DNA of 64,000 nucleotides from Azohydromonas aeria (GTDB lineage: Bacteria > Pseudomonadota > Gammaproteobacteria > Burkholderiales > Burkholderiaceae_C). The notes under the pieces were generated by a model. It saw only the letters and a program-made list of their open reading frames with translations. It was not told the DNA's origin and did not search any database. The DNA is taken from assembly GCF_009760915.1 (NCBI RefSeq), contig NZ_VIDQ01000016.1:1-64000 (forward strand). The letters run 5' to 3'. Below, piece by piece: positions 8,186-17,189 of this stretch (its first letter is position 1; every line of letters starts with the position of its first letter). The translations under genes were made by a program, and so were the position numbers.

Positions 8186-9202
8186 ATGTCGCGCGCCTTC
8201 AACCAGGTGCTGCAGCACCCGGGCCGCTTCCTGGCCCAGTGCCTGGGCGCCTTCCGCAAGAACCAGGGCCTGCTGCTGGCCGGCGCCGTGGCGTACTACG
8301 CGCTGCTGTCGCTGGTGCCGCTGCTGATCCTGTGCGTGATCGCGCTGTCGCACCTGGTCAACCCGGCCGAGCTGCTGGCCACGCTCGCGCGCTACCTGGC
8401 GTGGCTGCTGCCGGGGCAGAGCGCGCCCCTGGTCGCCGAGCTCGACGTTTTCCTGAGGAACCGCGACACGGTCAGCGTGCTGCTGCTGGCGACGATGCTG
8501 TTCTTCAGCTCGCTGGCCTTCACGGTGCTGGAGAACGCGATGTCGGTGATCTTCCTGCACCGCGTCGCCATCCGGCGCCGCCACTTCCTGGTCTCGGCGC
8601 TGCTGCCTTACGCCTGCATCGTGGCGCTGGGCCTGGGGCTGCTGCTCATCACGCTGGTGGCCGGCGCGCTGCAGACGCTGGGCACCGACACCGTGCACCT
8701 GTTCGGCCGCAACTTCGGGCTCGACGGGCTCTCGGCGGCGCTGCTGTACCTGCTGGGCTTCACCGGCGAGGTGCTCGTGCTCAGCGCCATCTACATGGTC
8801 ATGCCGGTGGGGCGGCTGCGCTGGCGCCATGCGCTCATCGGCGGCGTCACGGCGGCGGTGTGCTGGGAGATCAGCCGCCACTTGCTGGTGCTGTACTTCT
8901 CGACGCTGTCCAAGGTGAACGTGGTCTACGGCTCGCTGGCCACCGCCATCGTCGTGCTGCTGAGCCTGGAGATCGCCGCCACGGTGCTGCTGTTCGGCGC
9001 GCAGGTGATCTCCAGCTACGAGCAGCTGCTGCGCGAGGGCCACACCGCCGTGCCCGGTGGCCTGCGCACCGCGGCCCCGGCGCCGGCGGTGGGCCGCGGC
9101 CGGCTCAAGTTTCGCGTGCCGGGTCGCCGGGCAGATCCGGACACTCCCAGCCCAGCAGCTCCGACAGCCGCTTCACCACCCAGGCCGCCTCGGCGGCGCT
9201 GA
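8186..9202 (+). CDS. YihY/BrkB family (UPF0761) inner-membrane protein
   Basis: A 338-residue protein with about six transmembrane helices. It opens with the family hallmark LLLAGAVAYYALLSLVPLLIL and later has LYFSTLSKVNVVYGSLATAIVVLLSLEIAATVLLFGAQV. The family was once annotated as RNase BN but is a membrane protein of unknown transport or assembly function. The last 45 or so residues (RGRLKFRVPGRRADPDTPS... PPRR) are low-complexity and overlap the convergent gene at 9105-9434 by 98 bp, so the functional protein probably ends near residue 300. Confidence 0.88.
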   Translation: MSRAFNQVLQHPGRFLAQCLGAFRKNQGLLLAGAVAYYALLSLVPLLILCVIALSHLVNPAELLATLARYLAWLLPGQSAPLVAELDVFLRNRDTVSVLLLATMLFFSSLAFTVLENAMSVIFLHRVAIRRRHFLVSALLPYACIVALGLGLLLITLVAGALQTLGTDTVHLFGRNFGLDGLSAALLYLLGFTGEVLVLSAIYMVMPVGRLRWRHALIGGVTAAVCWEISRHLLVLYFSTLSKVNVVYGSLATAIVVLLSLEIAATVLLFGAQVISSYEQLLREGHTAVPGGLRTAAPAPAVGRGRLKFRVPGRRADPDTPSPAAPTAASPPRPPRRR

Positions 9203-9434
9203 AGCCGGATGCCGCATCCGCCAGCCCGGCGTGGTAGCGCAGCAGCAACTCCGGCTCGGAGCCGTGGGCGTGGATGCTGCGGCTGCGCGCGTGCTCGTCG
9301 AGCTGCTGCGCCAGGTCCTCGCACAGCTCGTAGCGCGCGCGCACCTCGGCCAGCGGCGCGGTCAGGCGCTGGCGCGCGTCGCGGTACAGGGACAAAAAGG
9401 AGTCGGGCAGGTAGATCTGGTTCTCGTCGCTCAT
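9105..9434 (-). CDS. Small helical protein of a Comamonadaceae family (sometimes labelled ATPase with chaperone activity)
   Basis: A 109-residue protein starting MSDENQIYLPDSFLSLY, all-helical, with RYELCEDLAQQLDEHA and a C-terminal VVKRLSELLGW segment. I recall near-identical architecture in small Burkholderiales proteins annotated as ATPase with chaperone activity, but no Walker motif is visible, so that label is not supported by the sequence. AAGGAA about 8 nt upstream of the ATG at 9434 supports the start. It overlaps tail-to-tail with the YihY gene by 98 bp. Confidence 0.65.
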   Translation of the reverse strand: MSDENQIYLPDSFLSLYRDARQRLTAPLAEVRARYELCEDLAQQLDEHARSRSIHAHGSEPELLLRYHAGLADAASGFSAAEAAWVVKRLSELLGWECPDLPGDPARET

Positions 9435-9582
9435 GGGCAGGTTCCTTGCGTGTCCGCGGCACGCGCATGGCGGGCCTTGTACCGCATGCCGCGGCCCAGG
9501 CCGGCGCTGGTGACAATGGGCTGCATGCGGCGCGCCCCTGCACGGCGCAGCCCCCTGACACCAACCCCGGGAGCCCCTCCTC

Positions 9583-10065
9583 ATGAAATTCCGTCGCCTG
9601 CTGCTGATTCCGCCGCTGCTGGCCTGCGCTGCCGCCGCGGCCCGCGCCGAGGCCATCGGCGAGGTGGACACCGTCTTCAAGCTGATCGGCCCGGACCACA
9701 AGATCGTGGTCGATGCCTACGACGACCCCAAGGTGCCGGGCGTGACCTGCTACGTCTCGCGCGCCAAGACCGGCGGCATCAAGGGCGCCATCGGCATCGC
9801 CGAGGACAAGTCCGACGCCTCCATCGCTTGCCGCCAGGTCGGCCCGATCAGCTTCCCCGACGGCCGGCCGCTGCCCCGGCAGGAGGAGATGTTCAGCGAG
9901 CGCATCTCGCTGGTGTTCAAGCGGCTGCGCGTGGTGCGCATGGTCGATGCGCGGCGCAACGCGCTGGTCTACCTGACCTACTCCGAGCGCCTCATCGAGG
10001 GCTCGCCGCAGAACAGCATCACGGTGGTGCCGGTGGACGGGGGGACGAGGATTCCGGTGAAGTGA
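9583..10065 (+). CDS. creA: CreA family periplasmic protein
   Basis: A 160-residue protein with a cleavable signal peptide ([22 protein letters not shown], predicted cleavage near residue 22). It is followed by [18 protein letters not shown]-type sequence, [39 protein letters not shown] and a C-terminal beta-rich part. This matches CreA, a small conserved periplasmic protein of unknown function in Proteobacteria. No creB/C/D regulators are beside it. It is followed by the convergent subtilase gene. Confidence 0.9.
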   Translation: MKFRRLLLIPPLLACAAAAARAEAIGEVDTVFKLIGPDHKIVVDAYDDPKVPGVTCYVSRAKTGGIKGAIGIAEDKSDASIACRQVGPISFPDGRPLPRQEEMFSERISLVFKRLRVVRMVDARRNALVYLTYSERLIEGSPQNSITVVPVDGGTRIPVK

Positions 10066-10108
10066 GGGCGCGGACCGCCCGGGCCAACCGGCCACCGGCC
10101 CGCCCCCC

Positions 10109-11902
10109 TCACTCCTCGTCCACCTCCAGCCGGTAGCTCCCCGCCGCGCCGCTGCCCCAGCGCACGCGCAGCACCACCGTCATGGCCGCGCTGCCGGTGT
10201 TGCGCACCTGCACCGTGTCGGTCTGCGCGCCGCCCAGGGTGCTGATGGCCAGCCGCGTGCCGTTCGCGTCCACGGCGACCAGGTCGTGGTTGGCCTCGGC
10301 GTTGGGCGTGAGCCGCGCCGTGAGGTTGCGGCCGGCGCCGAGCTGCACGGCGTAGAGGTCCAGGTCGTCCGTGGCGCGCAGCGCGCCCTGCACCACGGCC
10401 GGCAGCTGCGCGAGCGGCTGGGCGCGGGCGATGTGGTTGTTGGGCTCGACCTCGGCCACCTGCACCGGCGCCGCGGGCGCCACCGCCGCCACGCCGGCGG
10501 CGTCCACCGCGGCGTTGGCATCGAGCAGCCCGCTGCCGCAGCCGGCGCAGGCCGCCGGGAAAGGCCGCGCCGAGTCCTTCAGTCGCGCCTCCAGCAGGTC
10601 GGGTGTGAGCGCGGGATGGCGCGCGAGCATCAGCGCCGCCGTGCCCGCCACGTGCGGCGCGGCCATCGAGGTGCCCATCAGGGCCGCGTAGCTGTCCGCC
10701 CCGGGCACGGTCGTGCCGGCATTGAGCGTGGACAGGATGCGCCCGCTGCCGTCACCGCCCGGCGCCGCCAGCGCCACCGCCGCGCCGTAGTTGGAGTACG
10801 AGGCCTTGCCGCCGCCGCGCCCCGTTGCCGCCACCGCGATCACCCCCGGACAGCCGGCCGGCTGCGTCAGCGCGGCGTCGGTGTTGCCGTTGCCCGCGGC
10901 CACCACCACCACCGCGCCGAGCGCGCGCGCCGTGGCGATGGCGTTGCGGTAGGTCTGGCTGCAGCTGCCCCCGCCGCCCAGCGACAGGTTCAGCACCCGC
11001 GCCGGCGTCGGGTTCGCGGGCTGGTTCGCCACGCTGCCGCCGGCGGCCCAGACCATGGCGTCGGCGATGTCGGAGGTGTAGCCGCCGCAGCGGCCCAGCA
11101 CGCGCACCGGCAGCACCTTCGCGCCGAAGGCCACGCCCGCCACGCCGATGCCGTTGCCCGCGGCAGCAGCGACGATGCCGGCCACGTGCGTGCCGTGCCA
11201 GCTGCTGTTCTTGGCCGCGCTGCCGCCGGCGCATTGCCCGGCCGTGGTCCAGTCGCCGGGGTCGGACGGATCGGCGTCGCGGCCGTCACCGTCGCGCGCT
11301 ATGAAGGTGTCGGTGATGAAGTCGCGCCCGGGCAGCAGGTTCACCCTGAGGTCCGCGTGCGCTCGCACGCCGGTGTCGATCACCGCCACCACCACGCCGG
11401 CGCCGGTGGACTTGTCCCAGGCGGTCGGGGCGCGGATGCCGGCCATGGCGTCCCGCAGCGCCCACTGCTCGGCATGGCGCGCGTCGCCGGGTTCCCACTG
11501 CGGCTGCATCAGCGCGTCGGCTTCGGCGTACTCCACGTCGGCGTCGCCGTTGCGCAGGTCGTCGGCCAGGCGGCGCAGCGCCTCGGCCTCCAGCGGCCGG
11601 TCCAGCCGGAACACGTGCGCCCCGTCGGCCAGGCGCCGCAGGTGCGACAGCCGCACGCCGTGGCGCTGCACCGCGGCCTCGGCGCGCAGCTGCGCGGCGG
11701 CCAGCGGCGCGGCCAGGCGCGCGGCGCTGCGGTACCTGACGATCAGCCGGTCGGTGGCCGCGGGCGCCGACAGGGCGGCCGACGCCGGTGCGCCGTCGCG
11801 CTCGAAGGCAGCGGCCGGACGGGCCTGCAGCAGGAGGAGGGGAAGCAGCGCGGCCGCCAGGGCGGCGCCGCGAAGGCGGAAGGGGGAGGACTGCGGTGAC
11901 AT
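10109..11902 (-). CDS. Secreted S8 serine protease (subtilase) with C-terminal PPC-like domain
   Basis: A 597-residue secreted subtilisin-family protease. Order: signal peptide (1-32, ending AAA-F), propeptide of inhibitor I9 type (about 50-130, TDRLIVRYRS...), then the catalytic domain with Asp176 (VIDTGV), His236 (HGTHVAG), oxyanion Asn338 (AAGNGN) and Ser412 (GTSMAAPHVAG). A C-terminal bacterial pre-peptidase-like beta domain starts EVEPNNHIARAQPL and ends YRLEVDE. Cysteines in RCGGY, GGSCSQ and PAACAGCGSG suggest disulfides. It lies 206 bp downstream of a paralogous protease on the same strand, implying a local duplication. Confidence 0.93.
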   Translation of the reverse strand: MSPQSSPFRLRGAALAAALLPLLLLQARPAAAFERDGAPASAALSAPAATDRLIVRYRSAARLAAPLAAAQLRAEAAVQRHGVRLSHLRRLADGAHVFRLDRPLEAEALRRLADDLRNGDADVEYAEADALMQPQWEPGDARHAEQWALRDAMAGIRAPTAWDKSTGAGVVVAVIDTGVRAHADLRVNLLPGRDFITDTFIARDGDGRDADPSDPGDWTTAGQCAGGSAAKNSSWHGTHVAGIVAAAAGNGIGVAGVAFGAKVLPVRVLGRCGGYTSDIADAMVWAAGGSVANQPANPTPARVLNLSLGGGGSCSQTYRNAIATARALGAVVVVAAGNGNTDAALTQPAGCPGVIAVAATGRGGGKASYSNYGAAVALAAPGGDGSGRILSTLNAGTTVPGADSYAALMGTSMAAPHVAGTAALMLARHPALTPDLLEARLKDSARPFPAACAGCGSGLLDANAAVDAAGVAAVAPAAPVQVAEVEPNNHIARAQPLAQLPAVVQGALRATDDLDLYAVQLGAGRNLTARLTPNAEANHDLVAVDANGTRLAISTLGGAQTDTVQVRNTGSAAMTVVLRVRWGSGAAGSYRLEVDEE

Positions 11903-11945
11903 GGACGCCTGGGGCCGTTGCGAAGGGCTGCCGCGGCGTGCACGA

Positions 11946-11974
11946 GGAAAAACGGCCCGCGCAGGGCAGGCCGT
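11946..11974 (-). terminator. Possible terminator between the two subtilase genes
   Basis: On the - strand, ACGGCC (complement of 11969-11974) and GGCCGT (complement of 11952-11957) form a short stem around an 11-nt loop, followed by TTTTTC. Position fits termination after the upstream protease (12109-13599). The stem is only 6 bp. Confidence 0.45.
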
Positions 11975-12108
11975 CAGTGGAGGCGCCGGGGGCGCACCGG
12001 GTCAACCGCCCGGCTCCGGTCCTCCAGGCAAGCGGAAGTTTCGAAGGAAACCGTCGCCGCAGGATGTTTCAGCCATTCAGCCAGCCGGCGCGCTGCGCCG
12101 ACCGGGGC

Positions 12109-13599
12109 TTACTTGCCCTTCTTCGTCGTCGTGGTGGACGTCGTCGGGGCCGGCGAGGTGGTCGTGGTCGGGGTCGGCGTGGGCGAGGTGGCCACCGTGC
12201 CGGTGCCGGCCGCGTCCACCGCGGCGTTGGCGTCGAGCAGTCCCGTGCCGCAGCCGTTGCAGGCGCCGGGGAAGGGGCGCACGGCGCCCTTGAGGCGGGT
12301 CTCGACGTCGTCGGGCGTGAGGGTCGGGTTGCGCGAGAGCATCAGCGCCGCCACGCCGGCCACGTGCGGCGTGGCCATGGACGTGCCCATGTAGTACGCG
12401 TAGCTGTCGGCGCCGGGCGTGCTGGTGCCGGCATTGAGCGTGGACAGGATGCCCGCGCCGCTGTCGCCGCCCGGCGCGGCCAGGTCCACCACGGCGCCGT
12501 AGTTGGAATAGGACGCCTTGGCACCGGTGCGGCCCACCGCCGCCACCGTGACCACGCCCGCGCAGTTGGCCGGCGCGGTGTTGGCGGCATCGACGTTGGC
12601 GTTGCCGGCGGCCACGACCACCACCGCGCCCCGGGCGCGCGCGGCGTTGACGGCGTTCTGGTAGGTGGTGGAGCACAGCCCCGAGCCGCCCAGCGACAGG
12701 TTGAGCACCCGCGCCGGGTTGGGGTTGGCCGGCACGCCGTAGACGCTGCCGCCCGCGGCCCAGACCATGCCGTCGGCGATGTCGGAGTTGTAGCCGCCGC
12801 AGCGGCCCAGCACCCGCACCGGCACCACCTTGGCGCCGAAGGCCACGCCGGCCACGCCCAGCGCATTGCCGGTGACGGCGGCAACGGTGCCGGCCACGTG
12901 CGTGCCGTGCCAGCTGCTGTTGGTGGCCGCCGAGCCGATGTAGCACTGGCCGGCGGTGGTCCAGTCGCCGGCGTCGGACGCATCGGCGTCGCGCCCGGTG
13001 CCGTCGTTGGAAACGCTGGTGCTGGTGATGAAGTCGTAGCCCGGCAGCAGGTTGGCCTTGAGGTCGGCATGCGGGCGCACGCCGGTGTCGATCACGGCCA
13101 CGACCACGCCGGCGCCGGTGGACTTGTCCCAGGCGGTGGGCAGGTTCAGCCCGGCGGTGGCCTCGAACAGGGCCCACTGCTGGGCGTAGCTGGTGTCGTT
13201 GGGGGTGTACTGCGGCTGCGCGATCAGGTCGGGCTCGACGTACTCGACGTCGGCGTCGCCGTTGCGCAGCTCCTCGCCCATGCGGCGCAGCTCGGCCAGC
13301 GTCATGGCACGGTCGAGCTGGAACACGTGGGCGCCGTCGGCCAGGCGGCGCAGGTGGCCGAGCCTGGCGCCGCGCTGCTGCGCGATCACCTTGGCGCGCG
13401 CCTGCGCGGACGCGCCGGGCGCGTCGGCACCGGCGGCGCTGCGGTACTTCACGATCAGCCGGTCCGTCACCGCCTGCACCGCGGCGGCGCCCGGGGTGAC
13501 ACCGCGCTGGAAGGCGGCGGCCGGCATGGCCTGCAGGGACAACAGCGTGGCGGCGGCCAGGGCCAGCAGCGGGAAGGACTTCTTGGAGCGCGAGGACAT
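12109..13599 (-). CDS. Secreted S8 serine protease (subtilase) with Thr-rich tail
   Basis: A 496-residue paralogue of the protease just downstream. Signal peptide (about 1-29), propeptide (about 45-125), catalytic Asp171 (VIDTGV), His231 (HGTHVAG), Asn in AAGNANVD (about 333) and Ser407 (GTSMATPHVAG). Cys447/Cys450 in NGCGTG match the paralogue. Instead of the PPC-like domain it ends with a low-complexity Thr/Pro/Ser stretch (about 472-492) and a KKGK tail, perhaps a cell-surface linker. The catalytic domains are closely similar across their full length, as expected from tandem duplication followed by divergence of the C termini. Confidence 0.93.
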   Translation of the reverse strand: MSSRSKKSFPLLALAAATLLSLQAMPAAAFQRGVTPGAAAVQAVTDRLIVKYRSAAGADAPGASAQARAKVIAQQRGARLGHLRRLADGAHVFQLDRAMTLAELRRMGEELRNGDADVEYVEPDLIAQPQYTPNDTSYAQQWALFEATAGLNLPTAWDKSTGAGVVVAVIDTGVRPHADLKANLLPGYDFITSTSVSNDGTGRDADASDAGDWTTAGQCYIGSAATNSSWHGTHVAGTVAAVTGNALGVAGVAFGAKVVPVRVLGRCGGYNSDIADGMVWAAGGSVYGVPANPNPARVLNLSLGGSGLCSTTYQNAVNAARARGAVVVVAAGNANVDAANTAPANCAGVVTVAAVGRTGAKASYSNYGAVVDLAAPGGDSGAGILSTLNAGTSTPGADSYAYYMGTSMATPHVAGVAALMLSRNPTLTPDDVETRLKGAVRPFPGACNGCGTGLLDANAAVDAAGTGTVATSPTPTPTTTTSPAPTTSTTTTKKGK

Positions 13600-13815
13600 C
13601 TACAACACCTGCAAGGACGCGCCGTCCGGGGCCAGGGCCGGCTCCGCGGCGATGACCCCTCTTCGTCCCGGAGCCCGTGCTGTTGAGGGCCGGCGTGAAA
13701 AAATTTTGTGACCGGCTTCAACGCACGGACACGGACGGCCCTGGCGCAGGGCCGGCATGCTGGCCGCGCCGGCCGCCCTTGGGTGCTGGCGCACTGGCTC
13801 TCCCGGGGACGACCG

Positions 13816-15192
13816 ATGAACGAATTGAAACTGCAGCCTGGATTCATTTTCCGGGCGCTGCTGCTGATCGTGGCCGGCGTCGTCGTCATCGACGGTATTC
13901 ACCAGATTCTTTATGCCAGGTCCGCATTGGGCGAGCTGGGCAAATGGCTGCGCGGCCATGCCACCGACGATTCGTGGCGCCACATGCGCCAGGCTTATGC
14001 CGTGCTGCGCGGGCCGCGTGACGATCCGGCCTACCAGGAAATATTCTTTGACCAGAAAATAAAATTCCAGTATCTGCTCACCAGTTTGCTGCCTTTTTAT
14101 TTTGCCGAGAAGCTGGGCATTTTCCTGGGCAACCGCACGCTGAATTTCGTCAGCGGCATCTGCGTGGTGCTGCAGATATTGGCGGTGGCGCAGGTCGCGG
14201 TGATGGCCTTCAGGCGCCGCGTTGCCGCGGGTGCCGGCGCGCTGGTGCCGCAGGGCCCGGCCTGGGGCGTGTGGGCGGTGGCGGCGGTGGCGGCGCTGCT
14301 GTTCTACCCGCAGCTCAAGGCCTACAGCCTGGGGCAGGTGCAGGCCTGGCTCAACGCCTGGTTCGCCCTGGCCTGCCTGGCCTGGATGCTCAACCGGCCC
14401 TTCGCCGCCGGGATGCTGGTGGCGCTGGTGTGCCTGTTCAAGCCGCAGTTCGCGCTGTTCCTGCCCTGGGCGCTGCTGCGCCGGCAATGGCATTTCGTCG
14501 CCGGCTGGTGCGCGGTGGCCTTCACCGGCGCGGCGATGTCGCTGGCCTTTTTCGGCTGGCGCGACAACCTGGACTACCTGTCGGTGCTCTCGTTCATGAG
14601 CCGGCACGGCGAGGCCTATTACCCCAATCAAAGCGTCAACGGGCTGCTGAACCGGCTGCTGGGCAATGGTGATTCGACCCAGTGGGAATCCGGCGGATTC
14701 CCGCCCTACCACGCGGTGGTGCACGCCGCGACGATATTGACCTCGGCGCTGCTGGTCGGCTTTTGCCTGTTCCACAAGTTCAGGGCGGCGAATTTCAGCG
14801 TGGTGGACGTGCTGATTGCCGCGCTGAGCTTCACCATGGCCTCGCCGATCGCCTGGGAGCACCACTACGGCGGCCTGGTGGTGGCCTTCCCGGTGCTGGC
14901 GCTGCTGCTGCTGGAGTGGTCGCAGCCCCGCGAGCGGCGCATGCTGCTCGCGCTGCTGGCCGTGAGCTGGCTGCTGTGCTCGCGCTTCTGGCCGTCGGCG
15001 CAGGAACTGGCGCCGACGTGGGCCAACCCGCTGCAGAGTTACCTGTTCTTCGGCTTCCTGGCGCTGCTGTGGCTGATGTACAGGGTGCGCGACTTCGCCG
15101 CGGACCGGCTGGGCCAGACGCCGGCCACCGCGGGCCGCCGCCCGCAGTGGCCGCTGCGCCGGCTCAGCGCGGCACGATTCGCGCGCCGCTGA
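13816..15192 (+). CDS. Polytopic membrane glycosyltransferase of the GT87 (DUF2029) type
   Basis: A 458-residue protein with about ten hydrophobic helices and the GT87-like pattern: an acidic periplasmic loop early on (HATDDSWRHMRQAY), FKPQFALFLPWALL in the middle and NQSVNGLLNRLLG followed by SPIAWEHHYGGLVV. Such proteins transfer sugars from polyprenyl-phosphate donors on the periplasmic side; the acceptor here is unknown. The ATG at 13816 directly precedes the first helix. The 5' third has visibly more A/T-ending codons (AAA, ATA, TTT) than its neighbours, suggesting transfer or relaxed selection. It overlaps the convergent dehydrogenase gene by 29 bp. Confidence 0.8.
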   Translation: MNELKLQPGFIFRALLLIVAGVVVIDGIHQILYARSALGELGKWLRGHATDDSWRHMRQAYAVLRGPRDDPAYQEIFFDQKIKFQYLLTSLLPFYFAEKLGIFLGNRTLNFVSGICVVLQILAVAQVAVMAFRRRVAAGAGALVPQGPAWGVWAVAAVAALLFYPQLKAYSLGQVQAWLNAWFALACLAWMLNRPFAAGMLVALVCLFKPQFALFLPWALLRRQWHFVAGWCAVAFTGAAMSLAFFGWRDNLDYLSVLSFMSRHGEAYYPNQSVNGLLNRLLGNGDSTQWESGGFPPYHAVVHAATILTSALLVGFCLFHKFRAANFSVVDVLIAALSFTMASPIAWEHHYGGLVVAFPVLALLLLEWSQPRERRMLLALLAVSWLLCSRFWPSAQELAPTWANPLQSYLFFGFLALLWLMYRVRDFAADRLGQTPATAGRRPQWPLRRLSAARFARR

Positions 15193-16060
15193 GCTGCTCC
15201 TGCGCCTCCAGCAGCGAGGGCACGTACTTGGCGCCGTGGCCCAGTGCGCTGGCCAGCGTCAGCGACTGGTGCACCGCCTCGCCCATGACGCTGGGCACGG
15301 CCAGGTCCTCGGCCAGGTGGGTGTAGTAGCGCAGGTCCTTGCGCGCGTTGTCCAGGCCGAAGCGGATGCCGGCCAAGTCGCCGCCGAGGCCCTTGGCCAT
15401 GGCCTGGAACAGCCCGGAGTTGACCGGCCCGGCCGACAGCAGCTCCACCAGCCGCGACAGGTCCACCCCGGCGCGCTGCCCCACCGCGAAGGCCTCGGCC
15501 GTGGCGGTGCAGATGGCCTGTCCGATGAAGTTGTTGAGCAGCTTCACCGTATGCCCGGCGCCCGGGCCACCGACGTGGAACACGTTCTCCGCGAAGCAGC
15601 GCAGCACCGGCTCCAGCCGCGCGAACACCTCGGCTTCGGCGCCGACCATGACGTTGAGCCGCCCGGCCTCGGCCTCGGTGGGCGTGCGCGCCAGCGGCGC
15701 GTCCACCAGCACCGCGCCGGCGCCGGCGCAGGCCTCGCGCAGCCGCGCGGTGGAGCCGGGCTCGCTGGTGGAGCAGTCCACGATCAGCAGCCCGGGCCGC
15801 GCGCCGGCGAGCAGCCCGCCCGCGCCGGTCACCACGGCCTCGACCTGCGGCGAGCCGGTGACGCAGACGAAGACGACGTCGCTGTCCTGTGCCAGCGCCG
15901 CGGCCGAAGGGGCCTCGACGGCGCCGGCGGCGAGCAGGTCGGCCACGCGCTCGCGGTTGCGGTGCACCGTCAGGCGCAGCTCGTGGCCGCGCGCGAGCAG
16001 GTTCTTCGCCATGCCGTGGCCCATGAGGCCCGAGGCGCCGATGAATCCGATGCGTGCCAT
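15164..16060 (-). CDS. NAD(P)-dependent beta-hydroxyacid dehydrogenase family protein
   Basis: A 298-residue member of the 3-hydroxyisobutyrate/6-phosphogluconate dehydrogenase superfamily. It has an N-terminal Rossmann domain (MARIGFIGASGLMGHGMAKNLL), DCSTSEPGSTARL, VDAPLARTPTEAEAGRLNVMVG (substrate-binding segment) and the catalytic-lysine helix in HTVKLLNNFIGQ (Lys about 173). The dinucleotide loop reads GASGLMG rather than the usual GLGxMG, one residue longer. Substrate unknown; small 2-hydroxymethyl or 3-hydroxy acids are typical. It is divergent from the MBL-fold gene at 16232. Confidence 0.85.
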   Translation of the reverse strand: MARIGFIGASGLMGHGMAKNLLARGHELRLTVHRNRERVADLLAAGAVEAPSAAALAQDSDVVFVCVTGSPQVEAVVTGAGGLLAGARPGLLIVDCSTSEPGSTARLREACAGAGAVLVDAPLARTPTEAEAGRLNVMVGAEAEVFARLEPVLRCFAENVFHVGGPGAGHTVKLLNNFIGQAICTATAEAFAVGQRAGVDLSRLVELLSAGPVNSGLFQAMAKGLGGDLAGIRFGLDNARKDLRYYTHLAEDLAVPSVMGEAVHQSLTLASALGHGAKYVPSLLEAQEQLSGARIVPR

Positions 16061-16231
16061 GCGTGTGTGTCCTTGGTCGGGGGTGATGCGGAAGAGGGGG
16101 GGCCGCGGCCCTGACTTCGAGCAGCGGCCGGCGCGGGGCATGGTAGGCAGCGCGGGCCATCCCGCGCCGCCAGGGAAAAGGCCGGCGGCTATGCTCGCGC
16201 CGCCTTCGTCCCACCTTCTGGAAAGCACCGC

Positions 16232-17182
16232 ATGAGCGCCTCGCCCGACACCCCCGCCGACACCCTGCGCCGCCTGGGCGCCCGGCTGTTCGTGCGCGGC
16301 TGGCTCTCGGCCAACAACGTGCTGTTCGAAGGGGGTGCCGAGGACGGCGCCGCGGTGGTGGACACCGGCTACGTCACGCACGGCGCGCAGACCGTGGCGC
16401 TGCTGGAGCATGCGCTCGGGGCCCGGCCGCTGACGCGCATCCTCAACACGCACCTGCACTCGGACCACTGCGGCGGCAACGCCGCGCTGCTGCGGCGCTG
16501 GCCGCAGGCGCACCTGAGCGTGCCCGCGGGCTACGCGCCGCACCTGCGGCCCTGGGACGCGCGCGCGCTGGGTTTCACCGACATGGACCAGCAGTTCGAG
16601 CCCTTCGAGGCGCACGGCTTCCTGGTGCCGGGCACGACGGTGCGGCTGGGGCTGCACGACTGGGAGATCCACGCCGCGCCCGGCCACGACCCGCATGCCG
16701 TGCTGCTGTTCGAGCCGGCCAGCCGCACGCTGGTGAGCGGCGACGCGCTGTGGGAGGGGCGGCTGGCGATCATCTTCCCGGAGCTGGTGGGCCGCTCCGG
16801 CTTCGAGGCGGCGCAGCAGGCGCTGGACTGCATCGAGCGCCTGGCGCCGCGCGTGGTGCTGCCTGGCCACGGCGAGGCTTTCACCGACGCGGCGGCGGCG
16901 ATCGAGGCTTCGCGGCGGCGCCTGGAGGCCTTCATGGCCGCGCCGGCGAAGCACCACCAGTACGCCGCCCGGGCGCTGGTCACCTACCACCTGCTGGAGC
17001 ACCGCGCCGTGCCGCGCGCCGACCTGGAGCGCTGGATCGTCGAGACGCCGGTGCTGCGCCTGGCGCCGGGCGAGCGGGCCACGCCGCAGGAGCGGCATGA
17101 ATTCGCCCGGGAGACGGTGCGGCGGCTGGTGGCGGACGCGGTGGTGAGCGAAGAGAACGGCTGGATACGGATGGCGGGGTAG
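16232..17182 (+). CDS. MBL-fold metallohydrolase
   Basis: A 316-residue metallo-beta-lactamase-fold hydrolase. The metal-binding THLHSDHCGG (His74, His76, Asp78, His79) is intact, followed by AAPGHDPHAV, SGDALW and LPGHGEAF, giving a full binuclear site. A C-terminal helical extension (about 235-316, AAPAKHHQYAARALVTYHLLEHRAVPRADLERW) resembles the accessory helical domain of glyoxalase-II-like and lactonase-like relatives. The substrate cannot be read from sequence. Start is the first ATG after a 171-bp divergent promoter region. Confidence 0.85.
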   Translation: MSASPDTPADTLRRLGARLFVRGWLSANNVLFEGGAEDGAAVVDTGYVTHGAQTVALLEHALGARPLTRILNTHLHSDHCGGNAALLRRWPQAHLSVPAGYAPHLRPWDARALGFTDMDQQFEPFEAHGFLVPGTTVRLGLHDWEIHAAPGHDPHAVLLFEPASRTLVSGDALWEGRLAIIFPELVGRSGFEAAQQALDCIERLAPRVVLPGHGEAFTDAAAAIEASRRRLEAFMAAPAKHHQYAARALVTYHLLEHRAVPRADLERWIVETPVLRLAPGERATPQERHEFARETVRRLVADAVVSEENGWIRMAG

Positions 17183-17189
17183 GGCGACC

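Noticed and set aside
8239-9237. Alternative-frame ORF of 332 codons overlapping YihY
   Set aside because: The YihY frame has clear membrane helices and family motifs; the alternative frame is Arg/Ala-rich without any.
10109-13599. Long direct repeats between the two protease genes as a sign of a CRISPR or assembly duplication
   Set aside because: The copies differ throughout at DNA and protein level and have distinct C termini, so they are diverged paralogues.
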